DNA of 64,000 nucleotides from Zygnema cylindricum (Eukaryota; Streptophyta; Zygnematophyceae; Zygnematales; Zygnemataceae), in the NCBI GenBank assembly GCA_037447655.1, contig JBBHKE010001362.1, positions 1 to 64,000 on the forward strand, written 5' to 3'. Numbering within the stretch: the stretch's first letter is position 1; each line of letters opens with the position of its first letter. Both the position numbers and the translations under genes were made by a program. This document shows positions 33,635 through 45,642 of the stretch, piece after piece. The notes under the pieces were generated by a model. That model searched no databases. It had not been told where the DNA came from and saw nothing but the letters and a program-made list of their open reading frames with translations.

Positions 33635-34394
33635 ATACGTCCGTATGTACAAGTGCAAGTGGTTCAGTGTTGACGGTAGTGCTAGTGGGAAATGAGTGAC
33701 AAGACATTTTTCCTTGCACACAACCGTGACAAAAATCCAAAGATTTGTTAGAGAAAGAATTTAGTCCAGTTACAAGATTTGGCAAAGTACTCAAACTTTC
33801 GCTAGTTAAATGACCATATCTTAAATGCCAAAGTGGAAAACTTTCGACGCTAGCACTTAAAGCAAATATCTTTGGCGTTCTTTAGGATTGTAGGACGTAC
33901 ATAGAATCTCTTGCTACGCCAAAACCTACAGTACTATTGTCTTTTCTATCAAAAAACGTTACTCTATCATTATTAATTTCAACTTTTAAGCCGTCAGAAG
34001 TGGCGACTTTGACAGAAAATAAATTCATAGCTAGACCAGGAACAAAGAGTACGTTCCAAATGTGAATAGACACATTAAGGACGTTGACTTTGCCAGAATG
34101 AGTAGCCAACAAAATGCGTTCGTCGCCTAAACGGATCTGCATAGGAGATGATAGAGGAGAAAGGTGAGTGAACCAATCAGATCGTGGTGAAAGGTGGTGA
34201 CTAGCACCACTATCTATTAGCCAATCGACAAGGGTTTGAGATAGAAAAGCATACCCTTGTGGAAATTGAGTATCCGGAGTGACAGAATTTAGGATATGAT
34301 GGGCAACATTGCCATATCCAAATTCTGGTGAGGGAGGGAGGACAAAAGGGGAAGCTATTGGAGTGGGATAATTAGAGGGAAAATGTGGGCCCAT
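33635..34394 (-). pseudogene. Protease and pre-integrase of relic G, gag missing
   Basis: The ATG in the primer site opens a 170-codon frame (33882-34394) beginning MGPHFPSNYPTPIASPF, a Pro-rich stretch, followed at once by protease (WLIDSGASHHLSPRSDWF) and the region up to GVARDSMYVLQS. The Gag domain and zinc knuckle are absent. Downstream, broken frames give the pre-integrase region (SLDFCHGCVQGKMSC) and the integrase start LVHTDVCGPIP at the left junction, where Cys replaces the expected Trp. Confidence 0.82.
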
Positions 34395-34398
34395 AACC
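34385..34398 (-). promoter_or_regulatory. Primer binding site, anticodon-arm type, relic G
   Basis: On the minus strand GGTTATGGGCCCAC follows the LTR. A TAG lies in frame just upstream of the ATG, as in the RLC-1 copies. Confidence 0.8.
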
Positions 34399-35305
34399 TA
34401 TTGGAGGTAGATTGGCGGAAGCCATGAAATGTACACAAGAGAAAGATCAATGCATTGAGAGAGGAATTGATTTGTATTTGGGATGATTTCATTAAGTAAG
34501 AAGGGTCACTTATATACAAAATATACAGTGCTAATTACTCTGGAGTCTAAGCGCTCTATGGTGCGTTGTAACAAGGGATCCTAGTCTAGATTCTAACAAA
34601 TATATGTAGGACAAAAGACTGGACCGTCGCCCAAAAGACAGGACCGTCGCCCAAAAGACTGGACCGACGGTCAAAGGACTTGTACGTAAATAGACTAGAC
34701 CGACGTATGTAATGAAAAGGTACAAATGACAGGACCGACGTATGGAAGTACGGACAAAACCAAAAGTGAGACGTCCGGATAAGACGGTCAACAAGACTTG
34801 ACCGACGTAAGAAAAGTACGGACAAGACAAAAATAAACTGACGCTAAATGTCCCTTGACATACTGTATGGCTTTCCGAGCACTGACTTTGTAGATTTCGG
34901 GAGTTCTCGGAAAACCGTACAAACGAACTTCCTCAAAAATATTGCCACATACAGAAGTAGGGTAAAAGTTGCGTCTTTCTGTGAAACATGCCAACGGTAA
35001 CCCGAAAAGCTAACGTAGGAAAAAAACATCCGAACGGCTACTTCATTGTACTCGCGCGAAAAAGTTGCACGACTTTAGAACCACCGTCGTAAGTTGTAAG
35101 TTTGAAAATCTGCACGTTTTTTTTCACGCCTTTATTTTATGACGTCAAAGCATGCGAAGTGTCACATGACACTTTTATAGGAGTTACGTGCCAAAATTTT
35201 GGTGTGAACAAGACCCGTTGAACAAGACCCGTTTCCCGATGAGTTTTCGGAAAATCATCGGAATGGGCAAAAAGTTACATATGCTCTGGTGGGCATAGGC
35301 TATGA

Positions 35306-36011
35306 GGAAGTTCTATTGTACGGTTTTCTTGGAACTTCCGAAAACAACAGCCGGTTCTCAGAAAGTCGTAGATTATTCCAACGCCCATCTGTTGCGAAAG
35401 TGAATTTTTTTTAGGTGGGAATAGGCTATTAACGAAACTCCTTCCCAACCCCGTGTCGTTTGCCGATCGTCGATTGTCACGAGGCCGGTCGGGCCGTACG
35501 GTTTTGTTTGAAGAGTCGCTCGAGACTGCTGTTGCAACTGCGCATCGCAACTGTTCAAATTTTCACCACCGCAATCTACGATAAAAAAATGCACGTAAAC
35601 GGCTCGAAAAAAAAATACAGTATGATGGACGACGACAATTAATTGGCGCTAATCCTGAGGAAAGCCTGGACTTTTTCTCCCTCGTGCATTCAGTATATCT
35701 GTTTGAAAAAAATATTCCTCGTCTTTCATCTTCCAGCAAGACACATTCTAGCAATATTATCTTTTCTTATTACATGCAAGTTTTCTTTTGTCATTATGTC
35801 TGTCTCAAAAAAAACTATTCTGGGCGAAATTTCTTCTTCTGTATTAAACCAGTCTCAAACTTATTCCAATGTTCATATCAAGGATTCGATTTTGACTGAA
35901 GTTTCTTCTACATTTATAAACCAGTCCTCAATTTCTTTGGAAATTCAAATAAAGGAATCAATTTCTGTTAGGAATTCAATGTGTAAATTCTGTTTAGTCT
36001 CGCGTTTTGAT
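35306..36011. other. Partial TIR-H end followed by sequence without recognised features
   Basis: 35306-35430 matches an H terminus in reverse (TTATTCCAACGCCCATCTGTTGCG, ending GGTGGGAATAGGCTATT when allowing mismatches). The rest to 36011 holds a 124-codon plus-strand ORF (35643-36017) with a Ser/Ile-rich C-terminal half; I recognise no domain and do not call it a gene. Confidence 0.5.
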
Positions 36012-36976
36012 TCATAGCCTATACCCACCGGAGCATTTGATTTTCCGAAACTGATCGGAAAACGTACACGTTTCGACGTCATCAAACATAGGCGCGAAAA
36101 CAAACCTGCAGTATTGAATGTTCGAAGGATGACGACGGTGGTTCAAAACCGGCAGTTGTTTCACGCGAGTGCAATTGAATAGCCGTTCAATGTTTTTTGG
36201 CTACGTCAGCTTTTCAGCGAAATACGCTACACCGCGATTCGTAATTAGAGTAATGAAAAAATTAGAGTAAAAAAACAAAAAAAAACAATTAGAGTAATGA
36301 ACTCTAATTTATGTGATAGAACTTTTTCACAGTCGAAGTTTACTCTAATTTATTTAAGTACTCTATATTGGGTTATGTCGGCAATAATTATCCGCGCTGG
36401 AATTACGAACACTAAATTACGTAGATGTACAAAATCTGTCAGTTTGTATAGTTTTGACGTCATTATGACGTTAGATTTTTTTGTGCGCTGAATGTCAGTT
36501 AATGCTCACACTGACGACGATGCTGTCGACGGACGAGAGTTATGCGAACGGGTTTTTTTCGATGTGATTGATTTTTCGTTTAGTGCGATTTCACGTGCCA
36601 GCGCGATTTTATTAAATCATTATTTGTACCTTTTTACTTAAAAAATTACAATTTTGCACGGTCGAACGTCGTCCGTATTCAACACTATTTAAAATGAACC
36701 TATATTAGAATTTTCTACGCTAATTAAACTTACCTAAATTAGAATAATGAAAAAATTAGAATCGTTTACTCTATTTGATGTCATAGAGTCGAAATTTCGA
36801 GCGACCGAATTAGAGTAATTTACTCTAATTACGATTCGCGGTGTACTTTAACCCGACTTTTACATCCCGCAATATTTTGAGGATGCTCGTTTGTACGGTT
36901 TTCATAGAAAGCCGTACATTATTCCAACGTCCGTCTGTTGCGGAAGTGATTTTTTTTTCGGTGGAATAGGCCATGA
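36012..36976. mobile_element. TIR element H6 containing MITE N
   Basis: Ends TCATAGCCTATACCCACCGG and GGTGGAATAGGCCATGA are inverted. Interior blocks match H1 in reverse orientation. Interrupted at 36230-36842 by MITE N. Confidence 0.75.
36230..36842. mobile_element. Tc1/mariner-like MITE N
   Basis: Left end CACCGCGATTCGTAATTAG, right end CTAATTACGATTCGCGGTG, flanked by TA on both sides (36228-36229 and 36843-36844). The interior repeats AATTAGAGTAA several times. 613 bp; no ORF of note. Confidence 0.8.
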
Positions 36977-37104
36977 ATGAAAGGATCGCCGTTCGACAAA
37001 TAGAAAGAAAGTTTCGCACGTACAAAGGATTTTAAAAGTTTCATATTATTATCTAATTCGGAAAATCATCGGAATGGGAAATGCTCCGGTGGGAATAGGC
37101 TATG

Positions 37105-37898
37105 AGGGTCAAGTTCCATCAGTCGTTTCTGTAATAGTACGGCTAACTCTACGGGCCGGGTTAATTGAGTCGATGTTCCATCACGTAGATTCTGTAATCC
37201 ACGTGTTATACATTGAGGTGCACCACGTGGGTTTTTACCGGATATATAAAATTTTTAAAAAATCTTCACACCGACAAATTTTACTTCAAATCTTCACTTT
37301 CGTACCATGTACCTGCACAACAAGTCATAAAACGACAGAATCTTTGTACTTTCTGCAAACGCCAGTCTTGTACACCAACTCATTTTTTGGGTTCCTGTTT
37401 TCGAACATGACTAAAATTCTTTGCTGTAAATAGTGTGACGAAAGAAATTGCGCGACGAAGGACCGTTTCGAGATTACTTTTTTAATTTTCAGTTGCATTT
37501 TGAAAAGTATATATCATGTACAAATTTCGTCAAATTTCGTTGGTTTTACATCGTGACACGTAGCTTTTTCATCCAACGTGTCACTATTAATTATTTCCTG
37601 TATCTGCCAACCCACCTCTTACAGGTACGTTGGCAGCTACAGAAGAAAAATGAAGAGAACGCTTCGTGGATGAACATCCCACGGTCAGTATTACCTCCCA
37701 GACCTGGAGAGTATTGGCAAGATTCTCTGTAATGTAGGTTTTCGCATAAAAACAAAATAAGCGGTACGTTCTGGTACGGATAGTCGCGGATTTCTGTAAA
37801 CTACCTCAGTTTTCGTCTGATGGAACTTGGCCCTCAATCGACCCCGGTCTGTAGAGTTTGCCGTACAATTACAGAAACGTATGATGGAACTTCACCCT
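37105..37898. mobile_element. TIR element R1, complete copy
   Basis: The left arm AGGGTCAAGTTCCATCAGTC (continuing through GTTTCTGTAATAGTACGGC) and the right arm, read in reverse, AGGGTGAAGTTCCATCATAC (continuing GTTTCTGTAATTGTACGGC) form long inverted repeats of about 50 bp. Related pieces occur at 6490-6780 and 24535-25690. No target duplication is clear. Non-coding. Confidence 0.72.
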
Positions 37899-38091
37899 TA
37901 GTATGCCTTTTCGCCGTTTCGCACTTTTCCCATACACGCTATGGCGAACAGATCTGAACTTCGCTGAATGCATGCGACAAATTTAAAATTTTGGAATTGC
38001 TGACTCCGAGATATCCTTGATAACGACGTTGACGAAGAGAGACGCTCACGAATGCTACGAATTGAAAAGTACAGACTAGGTTTCTTAAATG

Positions 38092-38579
38092 GGTATCGCT
38101 ATTAGTGTTAATGTTTTTTCCGCCACTTAAAACATATTTTCTCCGTACACTTGTCCAATTTTCAATTTGAGACCGTCAATTGGAAGCTTAGAATCTTATC
38201 TTTCAATCGCAACCGTCAGATCTAATACCCGACTTTCGTGTACGGAGATAAGATGTTTATAGAGACGAAAAAAACATTAACACTAATAACGATTCACGGT
38301 GTACTGTACTACTGTACCATTCTGGCCGGGAACAGTACAGTACACCGTGAATCGCTTATAGTGTTAAATTGTTAATGTTTATTTTGTCGCTTAAAACATC
38401 GTTTCTCTGTGCACACTTGCCAGATTTTTAATCCGACGGCTCCGATTGAAATAAAAGGTTATCACCTTACGATTGGTGGTATCCAATCATAAGCCAGACA
38501 TGTGTGCACAGAGAAAAGATGTTTTTAAGGGGCTAAATGAACATTAACACTATAAGCGATTCACGGTGCACTGTACTGT
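38092..38579. mobile_element. Two adjacent hairpin MITEs (family P)
   Basis: 38092-38306 and 38332-38579 each fold back on themselves. The second has arms ACAGTACAGTACACCGTGAA and, inverted, TTCACGGTGCACTGTACTGT, extending inward through (T)TATAGTGTTAA...ACATC. The first shares TTAGTGTTAATG and CTCCGTACAC arms. The outer word CACCGTGAATCG resembles the end of MITE N, suggesting one superfamily. Confidence 0.78.
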
Positions 38580-38599
38580 ACCAGATGGTTCGATTGACC

Positions 38600-39939
38600 A
38601 AATCCAGAAGTACCATCTGACCAATAGGAATAAAGCCATTGTTTCAGATTTGTCTTTTACTAGATGAGGAATCTCTATTAAAAGTCAACGTTATCTTTGG
38701 AAAATCATCGCTTTACTAACCGAACAATTTTTTTTTCGAGTTTTTCGCACGAAACAGTTAAATTCGTACACTTTCTGACGTTGTCTCGAAAGTCGAAACT
38801 CCCACCGTTTATCCGTCGCATCCTGCGGCTCAGATTCGCCGTAGACTTTGACTTGTTGACCAAAAACTGACACATGCCGTGTTTTTTTCCGTACGCTACG
38901 CCTCGCGGAAAAGTACGGTTTTCCAAACATCCAACAGCGACGGCCAATCAGAAAAAGGCACGTGGCAATTGTTGCCAGGAGGATGCCTTCGAAAAAAGAG
39001 ACTACTCTCTTTTTTCTTTCTCTCCCTCCTTTTCTCTCTCTCTAAGTCTAAACCCTTGTTCTAGTTCTTTCCTTCTCTCCCTCCTCCTCCTATCTTCTAT
39101 CCCTCTCTCCTCTTATCTCCTCTCTCTCTCTCCCTCTCCCCCCATCTGCCTCCCCCATTTCTAATATCTACCTCTCACCTCTCTCTACTTGACATGGCAT
39201 GTAGACCAGGCTAGCCACCAATTCACGATACTTTTTCTCAAATCTATTAAAAATAGAAGCAACATCTGCAAGGTTTTTATTTCACCAAGGTTTGACAATT
39301 TTCCTTAAAATTCACTAAGGTTTCCTTCAATTTTCCTTAAGCGTTCATAAGCTTGTAGCAAACATTCTCATCATTCCCAATCCTGTTTTCTGGCAATTGT
39401 GGAAAACCAGAGAAAAAAACACCAAACATGCTCCAAGCGATTGGTTTATATACATTGCTCCCAAAAAGAAAAGCACATACACACAAAAAGGTCTTAAATA
39501 AACACATTAATGTATGAATGAAATATTCATATTATTTTTGCCAAGTTTACATGTGTTTCCATGAATACCTGAGAAATGCTACCTTAAAAAAAAAGAGCAG
39601 CCAGAAAAGACATCAATGAAGCTAAGATTTTCCCATAATTTGTTAAAATGGCGTTAACTGAAACTCCTGAAACAAATAAAAGGTAACAGGTAACAGGTAA
39701 CAATTATCGATCAGTTATGATCCAGGTATGACTTTTTCTTGCATGACATTCTCAAATGGCTTGAAGAGAAAGAAATGCAAAATTTAAGTCAACTTGCACT
39801 TGCTTTCCAAAAAACTTTGGCTTATCGTTAAAAAAAACAAACAGCTTGTGCTGTTTTTTTATGCGTCAAAATCCTCCAAAAAATGTCTACACCATCTGAT
39901 GCGCTAATTTAATTCTTGGCCAAAAATTGACTCTAGTTA
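38600..39939. other. Intergenic region 3' of the GH30 gene
   Basis: No gene is recognised. 38998-39185 is a C/T-rich stretch (plus strand) of CTCTCTCCCTCC type. Polyadenylation signals for the GH30 gene (minus strand) would lie near 39600-39930, but none is distinctive. Confidence 0.5.
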
Positions 39940-41281
39940 TCAACCCCACCGCACATTGGTGAACACATAAGTTGTAACAGAACGAGCTGGCATATAAACT
40001 CTGAACCTTCCCGGGATCTTTACCAATCTTGTCTCTATTTGCTTATGTCGTTCCCTGAGAGAAGTCCGGAACTGTGTATATTCAGTATTAGTGTACGGCA
40101 TCGATCGAAACTTGATATTAACAACGAACAGTTGTGACGTGTATAAATAATTGGCAACTACTAATACAAGCCGCTTGTGTAGCGCTGAATAGGAGACCAG
40201 CATCCCGTATTTGCAAGAGGAATGCAGCTTCAGCAGAAAATCTCCCGGTCTTATCCACTTGGTGAACTGCATCAGAACATAATATTGCGGCCGTATCCGA
40301 TACTTGAACGGAGCACTTGACGAATGAACTGAAAAAATGAGTCCCCAATATGGCTCCGCGGTGAATTCTTCAACCGCTTGCCAATAAATCCACCCAGAGG
40401 CACGAAGAGTGTTTATATCCAGCATCACAAAACGAGCCAGGCCTAATGCAATATCCATTTCTGATCCTTTCATATTAAAGGGGCCCCATTCTGACACCCA
40501 AATTTTCTTTCTTTGCCTCGCGGCAACATTTGCTAGAACAGTGCGATATCGTACTTGACGATCATAATTTTTGATGATACTTCTTTGTTCATATGTGTGG
40601 ACATTGTATTGTGAAACCAAGTATCGAGATCTCTTGTCAAGAAACTGGTTGATAAGTTTTGCAGTGCTTTTTGCCAAAGAATCAGCAGCTGAAATTCTGG
40701 TTGGTAGCCTCTTTGCTCGAATTTTAGTTGCTAGCACCTTAATAAAATTGTTAACTGATTCTCCCTTGAAGTTACAGCCTTCTTGATAACTTCCAACAAG
40801 CCAATTCCCTTCAATTGGTTCATTAAAGGGCTCCAACGTTTGAAAAGTAATTCCCCACCTTCTGCGATAATAACTGACAACATCTGTTAAATAATCTGCA
40901 AATGCACCATAATTGCTTGGATGCAGATTGTCTCGAAATCGTACCGCCGACCCTGAATAATCCCCACTCACTGTCATCCATGCTGGAGGAGAATTAGAGT
41001 ATGCTTCAAAAACATTGACACCACGTTTCTTCGCCGCCAGCAAAATTGTCCTCTGTGCTAAATCACTGCTCCAATTATACGGTGAATTTTTGGTCCACTT
41101 GAACCCCGGAGTCCTGCGATACTTACGAGAGCCAGGCGCCTTGATGGCTTTAGGAGCATACCCTCCACCCCCAATATTGTACCGTACGATGTTAAGACCC
41201 AGCCCCCGATTCCGGTCAAACAAAAGATCGGCTAATCGGTCACGCATATCCTTTGGAAGTTCGCCAGCCCAATTAGCCCAC
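39940..41281 (-). CDS. GH30 endo-beta-1,6-galactanase-like enzyme, main exon
   Basis: This exon encodes about 447 residues ending VFTNVRWG then TGA. It starts after an acceptor (TTTACAG, 41288-41282) and reads WANWAGELPKDMRDRL, joining the upstream exon at GTSLGW to give the GH30 signature GTSLGWWANWAGEL. Counting from the Met of MRDRL, the acid/base Glu is residue 143 (TLEPFNEP) and the nucleophile Glu is residue 253 (IWVSEWG), the two catalytic glutamates of the GH30 (beta/alpha)8 barrel. Other family blocks are NIVRYNIGGG, AYSNSPPAWM and GWIYWQAVEEF. The C-terminal ~120 residues fit the GH30 beta-sandwich. Close relatives hydrolyse beta-1,6-galactan chains of arabinogalactan proteins; substrate here is inferred. 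No breaks are seen, so the gene looks functional. Confidence 0.88.
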
Positions 41282-41883
41282 CTGTAAAGAGTATTGAGAA
41301 AAAAAGCAACAATATGTTAAACGTGAGAGACCAGCAGACACAATAAAATAGATGCAGAAAAACCACAAAGGGTTCGATATGCCTTGCTGAACTACAACAA
41401 CAATCTCGCTATCCCGCTTTCTTTCATACTATCCACCCATTTCTTCTTGCTCCCATTCTGTCCTCCTTGTGAGAAGATAATAAAAACTCACAAAACGATC
41501 AATCTTCTCAATTATGCCTGGAACTTAGATGTGGCATTTCTCCCGAAGTTCCTAGAAGTTGAACCTAAGCCTGGTTTTCTTACAACCAAATGCGGAAACT
41601 TACTGATGTGCAAACAATGAATATTTCAAATGAACATGACAGCTGTCTGAAGCAATCAAAACCATAAATATGACTTAACTTGAGACGATGGATCAAAAAA
41701 CAAAGCAGGTCATGTTGAAGACCCCCATTAACAACAACCCTCATGACATGATGCCAATAACTACACCTTTCCTTTCACTTCTGCCAATCAGTTGGATGAA
41801 ATTCAAACTTTTCATGAACACCATAAGAACATAACAACAGGGTAAAAGATTTTTGTCCACTAATGCCGTCAATGAAGACTCAC

Positions 41884-41950
41884 CAGCCAAGTGACGTTCC
41901 CCACCCATCCCATCTTACGCCAAGAAGCTTTGGCTCGATAATGACATTGG
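41884..41950 (-). CDS. Upstream exon of the GH30 gene
   Basis: Minus-strand exon between an acceptor TGTTGTGCAG (before 41950) and donor GTGAGT (41883-41878). It encodes ANVIIEPKLLGVRWDGWGTS followed by LG and the first two bases of Trp; the phase matches the main exon exactly. GVRWDGWGTSLGW is the conserved GH30 N-terminal strand. The intron is 602 bp (41282-41883). The acceptor is a choice: the frame is also open further upstream to about 41995. The first exon with the start codon and any signal peptide was not found between 41951 and 44800. Confidence 0.75.
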
Positions 41951-44835
41951 CTGCACAACATTCACCAACCATACCATCTTCAAAATACCTTAGCACATGA
42001 TTTATGTATTATGGTTTCAGAATCTTTCATTTAAAATAACAAGCCATCCAGCCCCCATCTGAAGCTTCTTCTTCTGATTTTGTCCTCTCCTTTCTTTCAC
42101 TTACGTGTTCTAACACTTAAAACAATGTATAATGTTCAGAAACAAAAACGAATATATTTCATGCCAGTGTGCGAGAGAAGTTTATGCATTCAAATTTCTG
42201 GAAAAGGTAGGTTTGAAACTAACAGGAAACATCCGGGCAGGTTCTGAAAGCTGGCACACTAGGGTCTGCCAAACTGCTAGAAGAAGTCGAAAAGAGAAGG
42301 AGAAGGAGAACTAACAGAAGTGTTGATGGACTTAAATGTTGAAAAACATTGATTTTTGACAAAAAATAAACCATAGCTGGCGCCTGTAAGTGTCAGTGTA
42401 CTATCTGTTGCCTAAACTGTATAACTAACTGGATCAAGGACTGAAACTGGAAAAGTCATTTGCGACAGGGTAGCAATGATTTTGAAGATGGCAAAGAGGT
42501 GCTTAAGATTTAAAAACTAAATATGGGAGCTAATAGAAAGATTCAGACAGAAATCGCCAGACATCTTGTGAAAATCTTCATGGCATAAAACCCTACAAGC
42601 TACGAATAAAAGTGAAATCTGAAATCTGAAGGCTTAAATAAAAAAACTGTTATATATTTAAGTGCCAATTTTCAGCATAAGTAAACATGAAAGGTATGGT
42701 GAACAGCTGTTGCAGATCAATTAACTGCTGGAAAATAAAGAATAAAGAATAAAAAAATGTGATTCGAAAATGAATCAATGACACCTTTGGAGTCTGGTCT
42801 CAACCTAGGACGATCTGAGGCGTAGGGCTTAAGAACACAATAAACAGTATTCTAGAAATAAATCTGCAGTTTCTGTTATCCAAAAACGGCATATTTTTAT
42901 TAAAAACGATCGTTACAAGCAGAAAAAACTATGAAGTAGAAGATGGCAGACCAGCAGACTGTACTGCAGTATGATTGGTCCAATACATAAGGGCTAATGG
43001 AGTTCGCTAAAGGTGTAGAACGTTGAGCAACATATTTCAAAATTGCAGAAGCAGAAGTGCAGAACACAGCCTTTACCCTCTCCCAGTTGCAAGGAACTGG
43101 TAAATTTCTGACGCAAATTTCTGACGCGATATTGGGAGGTTGCAGACTTGCAGTCGAGAATTACGGTACAATACTGGTATTTTAGGGTTTTCGAGCCGCA
43201 GTTGGCAGTTAAGAAATATTTTCTCCTTGCCCGTTTTTTGAACAGTGGCTTTTTTAAATGACGAAGTGAACAAAGCCAGAAAACATTTTTTACCATTTAA
43301 AAAAAAAGTACAAAAATTAGTTATGAATACAGTATGTATTAAAAAATACAATCGTCGGCTGTACTTTTATTGTATTCAATATTCACTGTATTCAAACAAG
43401 GAGCTGGAACATTGCCTGGAAGCATGAAAAAGTACATTTAGTACACAAAATATACGAATAAAAAAATACTGCGTATATTAGAACACGATGATGAGGAAAG
43501 GAAAAGTATGCATGAAGTACATACAGAGTACAATAACTCTCTGTACTATATTCTATACTTCAGCTTCCAAAAAAATGCAACCGTAACCGTTTTTTTAGTC
43601 TTATCTACTTGCGGCCCACGCTAGATATTATTTTTTTCAATAAATAAGCTTTTCCCAATTTTTATTTTTTCAAGAAATGTTTTTTTAAAGTTCAAGCACT
43701 CTGATGCTACGGGTGGTTGAAAACGATCCAATACTGTAGTAGATATTGGTCCGATCTGGTCGTGTCACTGACAATTGTAAAACCCACTCAAAATCCAGTG
43801 CAAAATCAGACCACAGTTGAATGTCAGGAGTTCGAACCATCAGCTCCTGACCTACCGTACGACAGCAGTACATCGTACAGTCCTATACTGTAATTTTTCG
43901 TACACAACAATAGGCGTCAACACAACACACACTTTCGTGAGAGGAAATAATCAAAATCTTGAGTTTTCAGTGCGACTTCCCCCTGTAAGAAAAATTGTTT
44001 GGCCACTTTGGCGCATGTGGCCGGTCAGACAGAAGAAACCGACGACCAACGAACTGTGCCGAAAGGTGAAAACATTTTCTTTGTCGTTTCCGGACAAGCT
44101 ATCACTTGCGATTGGCTCTGCCGTCCTGTTGCTTCACTAAAGCCACTTTTCCGGTCATTTCAACTTTTCTGAGGTCGTTACCGCGCTGACCCGATTTTGA
44201 CGCGCATGGGATGACCTTTGGTCATGTCATTTTGACCATCCAAAACTCGCCACGTTGCTATACCTTCACAAAAGTAATAATACAAAAAGGAAAAAAAAAG
44301 TAGATATATAAAAAGGAAAATAGTAAAATACTCTGCAAACCAACTAATTTTGCTTCGCACACCAGATTCCAGAATGAACGTATCTTTTCGAGATTGCATA
44401 CTTTCTTTTTGACGATGAGCAACCGCGGTCGATCATGACGTCACCTACCAAATGTTTCAACAATCTGCGTCACAAAAACCGATACATCCCAAAGATTCCA
44501 TTCCCAATATAAAGACCAAACCGATATCGAACGCTACCGAAAAAATATCGGAGTATTCGTTTCACAACATGCAAATGAGGTTCTTCGGCGCCTGACAATA
44601 TCGGCTCCCAACAAATACAAAACCGTTACAAGTTTCAAATTACAGGGATTTTCAAATTTCCTGCAATCCATTAGCCCTAATATGCAGATTCGAGGGACAC
44701 GGAGCCGTACACACGTACTTACCTTCCGTACATTCCGTACTGAATTCGAAAAACATATACAATAGGGGTTCCAACAGACCACTTCCTCTTCTTACCCATT
44801 CCCCTTTGGAATAATAAGGGGATGCGCTCAATAGG
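41951..44835. other. Region upstream of the GH30 exons, no gene recognised
   Basis: Should contain the remaining 5' exon(s) and promoter of the GH30 gene on the minus strand. A good donor (GTAAGT on minus, near 42103-42098) is present, but the preceding frame has a stop without an ATG, so I do not assign it. Short ORFs elsewhere carry no motifs. Confidence 0.45.
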
Positions 44836-45611
44836 GGGAGAGGGAGAGGGGGAGAGTGAAGGAGAGGGAGAGAAAGAGGGAGAGGGGAGGGGAAGAAGGA
44901 AGGTGGAGAGGGGGAGAGGGGAAGAGGGGAAGAGGGGAAGAGGGGAGAGGGGGAGAGGGGGAGAGGGGGAGGGGGGGAGAGGGGGAGAGGGGGAGAGGGG
45001 GAGAGGGGAGAGGAGGAGGGGGGGAAAGGGGGAGGGGGGGAGGGGGGGAGAGGGGGGGTGGGAGAGAGGGCAGAAGGATTAAGAGAGAGAAGGAGAGGGA
45101 GAGGGCAAGGGAGGGTGAGAGGGAGAGGGAGAGGGAGAGGGAGAGGGAGAGGGAGGGAGAGGGAGAGGGAGAGGGAGGGAGAGGAGGGGGAGAGGGGAGG
45201 GAGAGGGGAGGGAGAGGGAGAGGGAGAGGAGAGGGAGAGGGAGAGGGAGAGGGAGAGGGATAGGGAGAGGGAGAGGGAGAGGGAGAGGGAGAGGGAGAGG
45301 GAGAGGGAGAGGGAGAGGGAGAGGGAGAGGGAGAGGGGGAGGGGGAGAGGAAGAGGAAGAGGAAGAGGAAGAGGTAGAGGAAGAGGTAGAGGAAGGGGAA
45401 GAGGAAGGGGAAGAGGAAGGGGAAGAGGAAGAGGAAGGGGAAGAGGAAGAGGAAGGGGAAGAGGAAGAGGAAGAGGAAGAGGGGAAGAGGAAGGGGAAGG
45501 GGATGGGGAAGGGGAAGTGGAAGGGGAAGGGGAAGTGGACGGGGAAGGGAACGAGGGAGAGGGAGAGGGAGAGGGAGGGGGAGAGGGAAAGGGAGAAGGA
45601 GAGGGAGAGGG

Positions 45612-45642
<31 letters not shown>

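Larger units (their letters stand above)
33551..34860 (-). mobile_element. Copia relic G with inverted LTR ends
   Basis: The right side is a normal minus-strand 5' end: a 462-bp LTR (34399-34860, minus-strand start TGTCAAGGGACATTT), a primer site (34385-34398) and coding sequence running left. The left side is not a 3' LTR but the end of an LTR in the opposite direction (33551-33620), followed by its own primer-site-like sequence GGGTATGGGCCCAC (33621-33634), joined to antisense integrase sequence. The two LTR ends are ~10% different over 80 bp. The right LTR holds a 20-bp tandem repeat (AAAAGACTGGACCGTCGCCC at 34613-34672, three copies). Confidence 0.8.
33505..35305. mobile_element. TIR element H copy split by Copia relic G
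   Basis: The left end (TAGCCTATTCCCAACGG...) runs to ~33550; the copy resumes at 34861 (TATGGCTTTCCGAGCACTGAC, matching CGGCTGTCCGAGCACCGAC of H1) and ends at 35305 with GGTGGGCATAGGCTATGA. The intervening 1.3 kb is relic G. Confidence 0.75.

Noticed and set aside
35643-36017. 124-codon ORF between TIR-H elements
   Set aside because: No recognisable domain, poor context, and it ends in the TIR of element H6; insufficient evidence for a gene.
42098-42400. First exon of the GH30 gene ending at the GTAAGT donor near 42103
   Set aside because: The frame needed to join the next exon has a stop a few codons upstream and no ATG or signal peptide.
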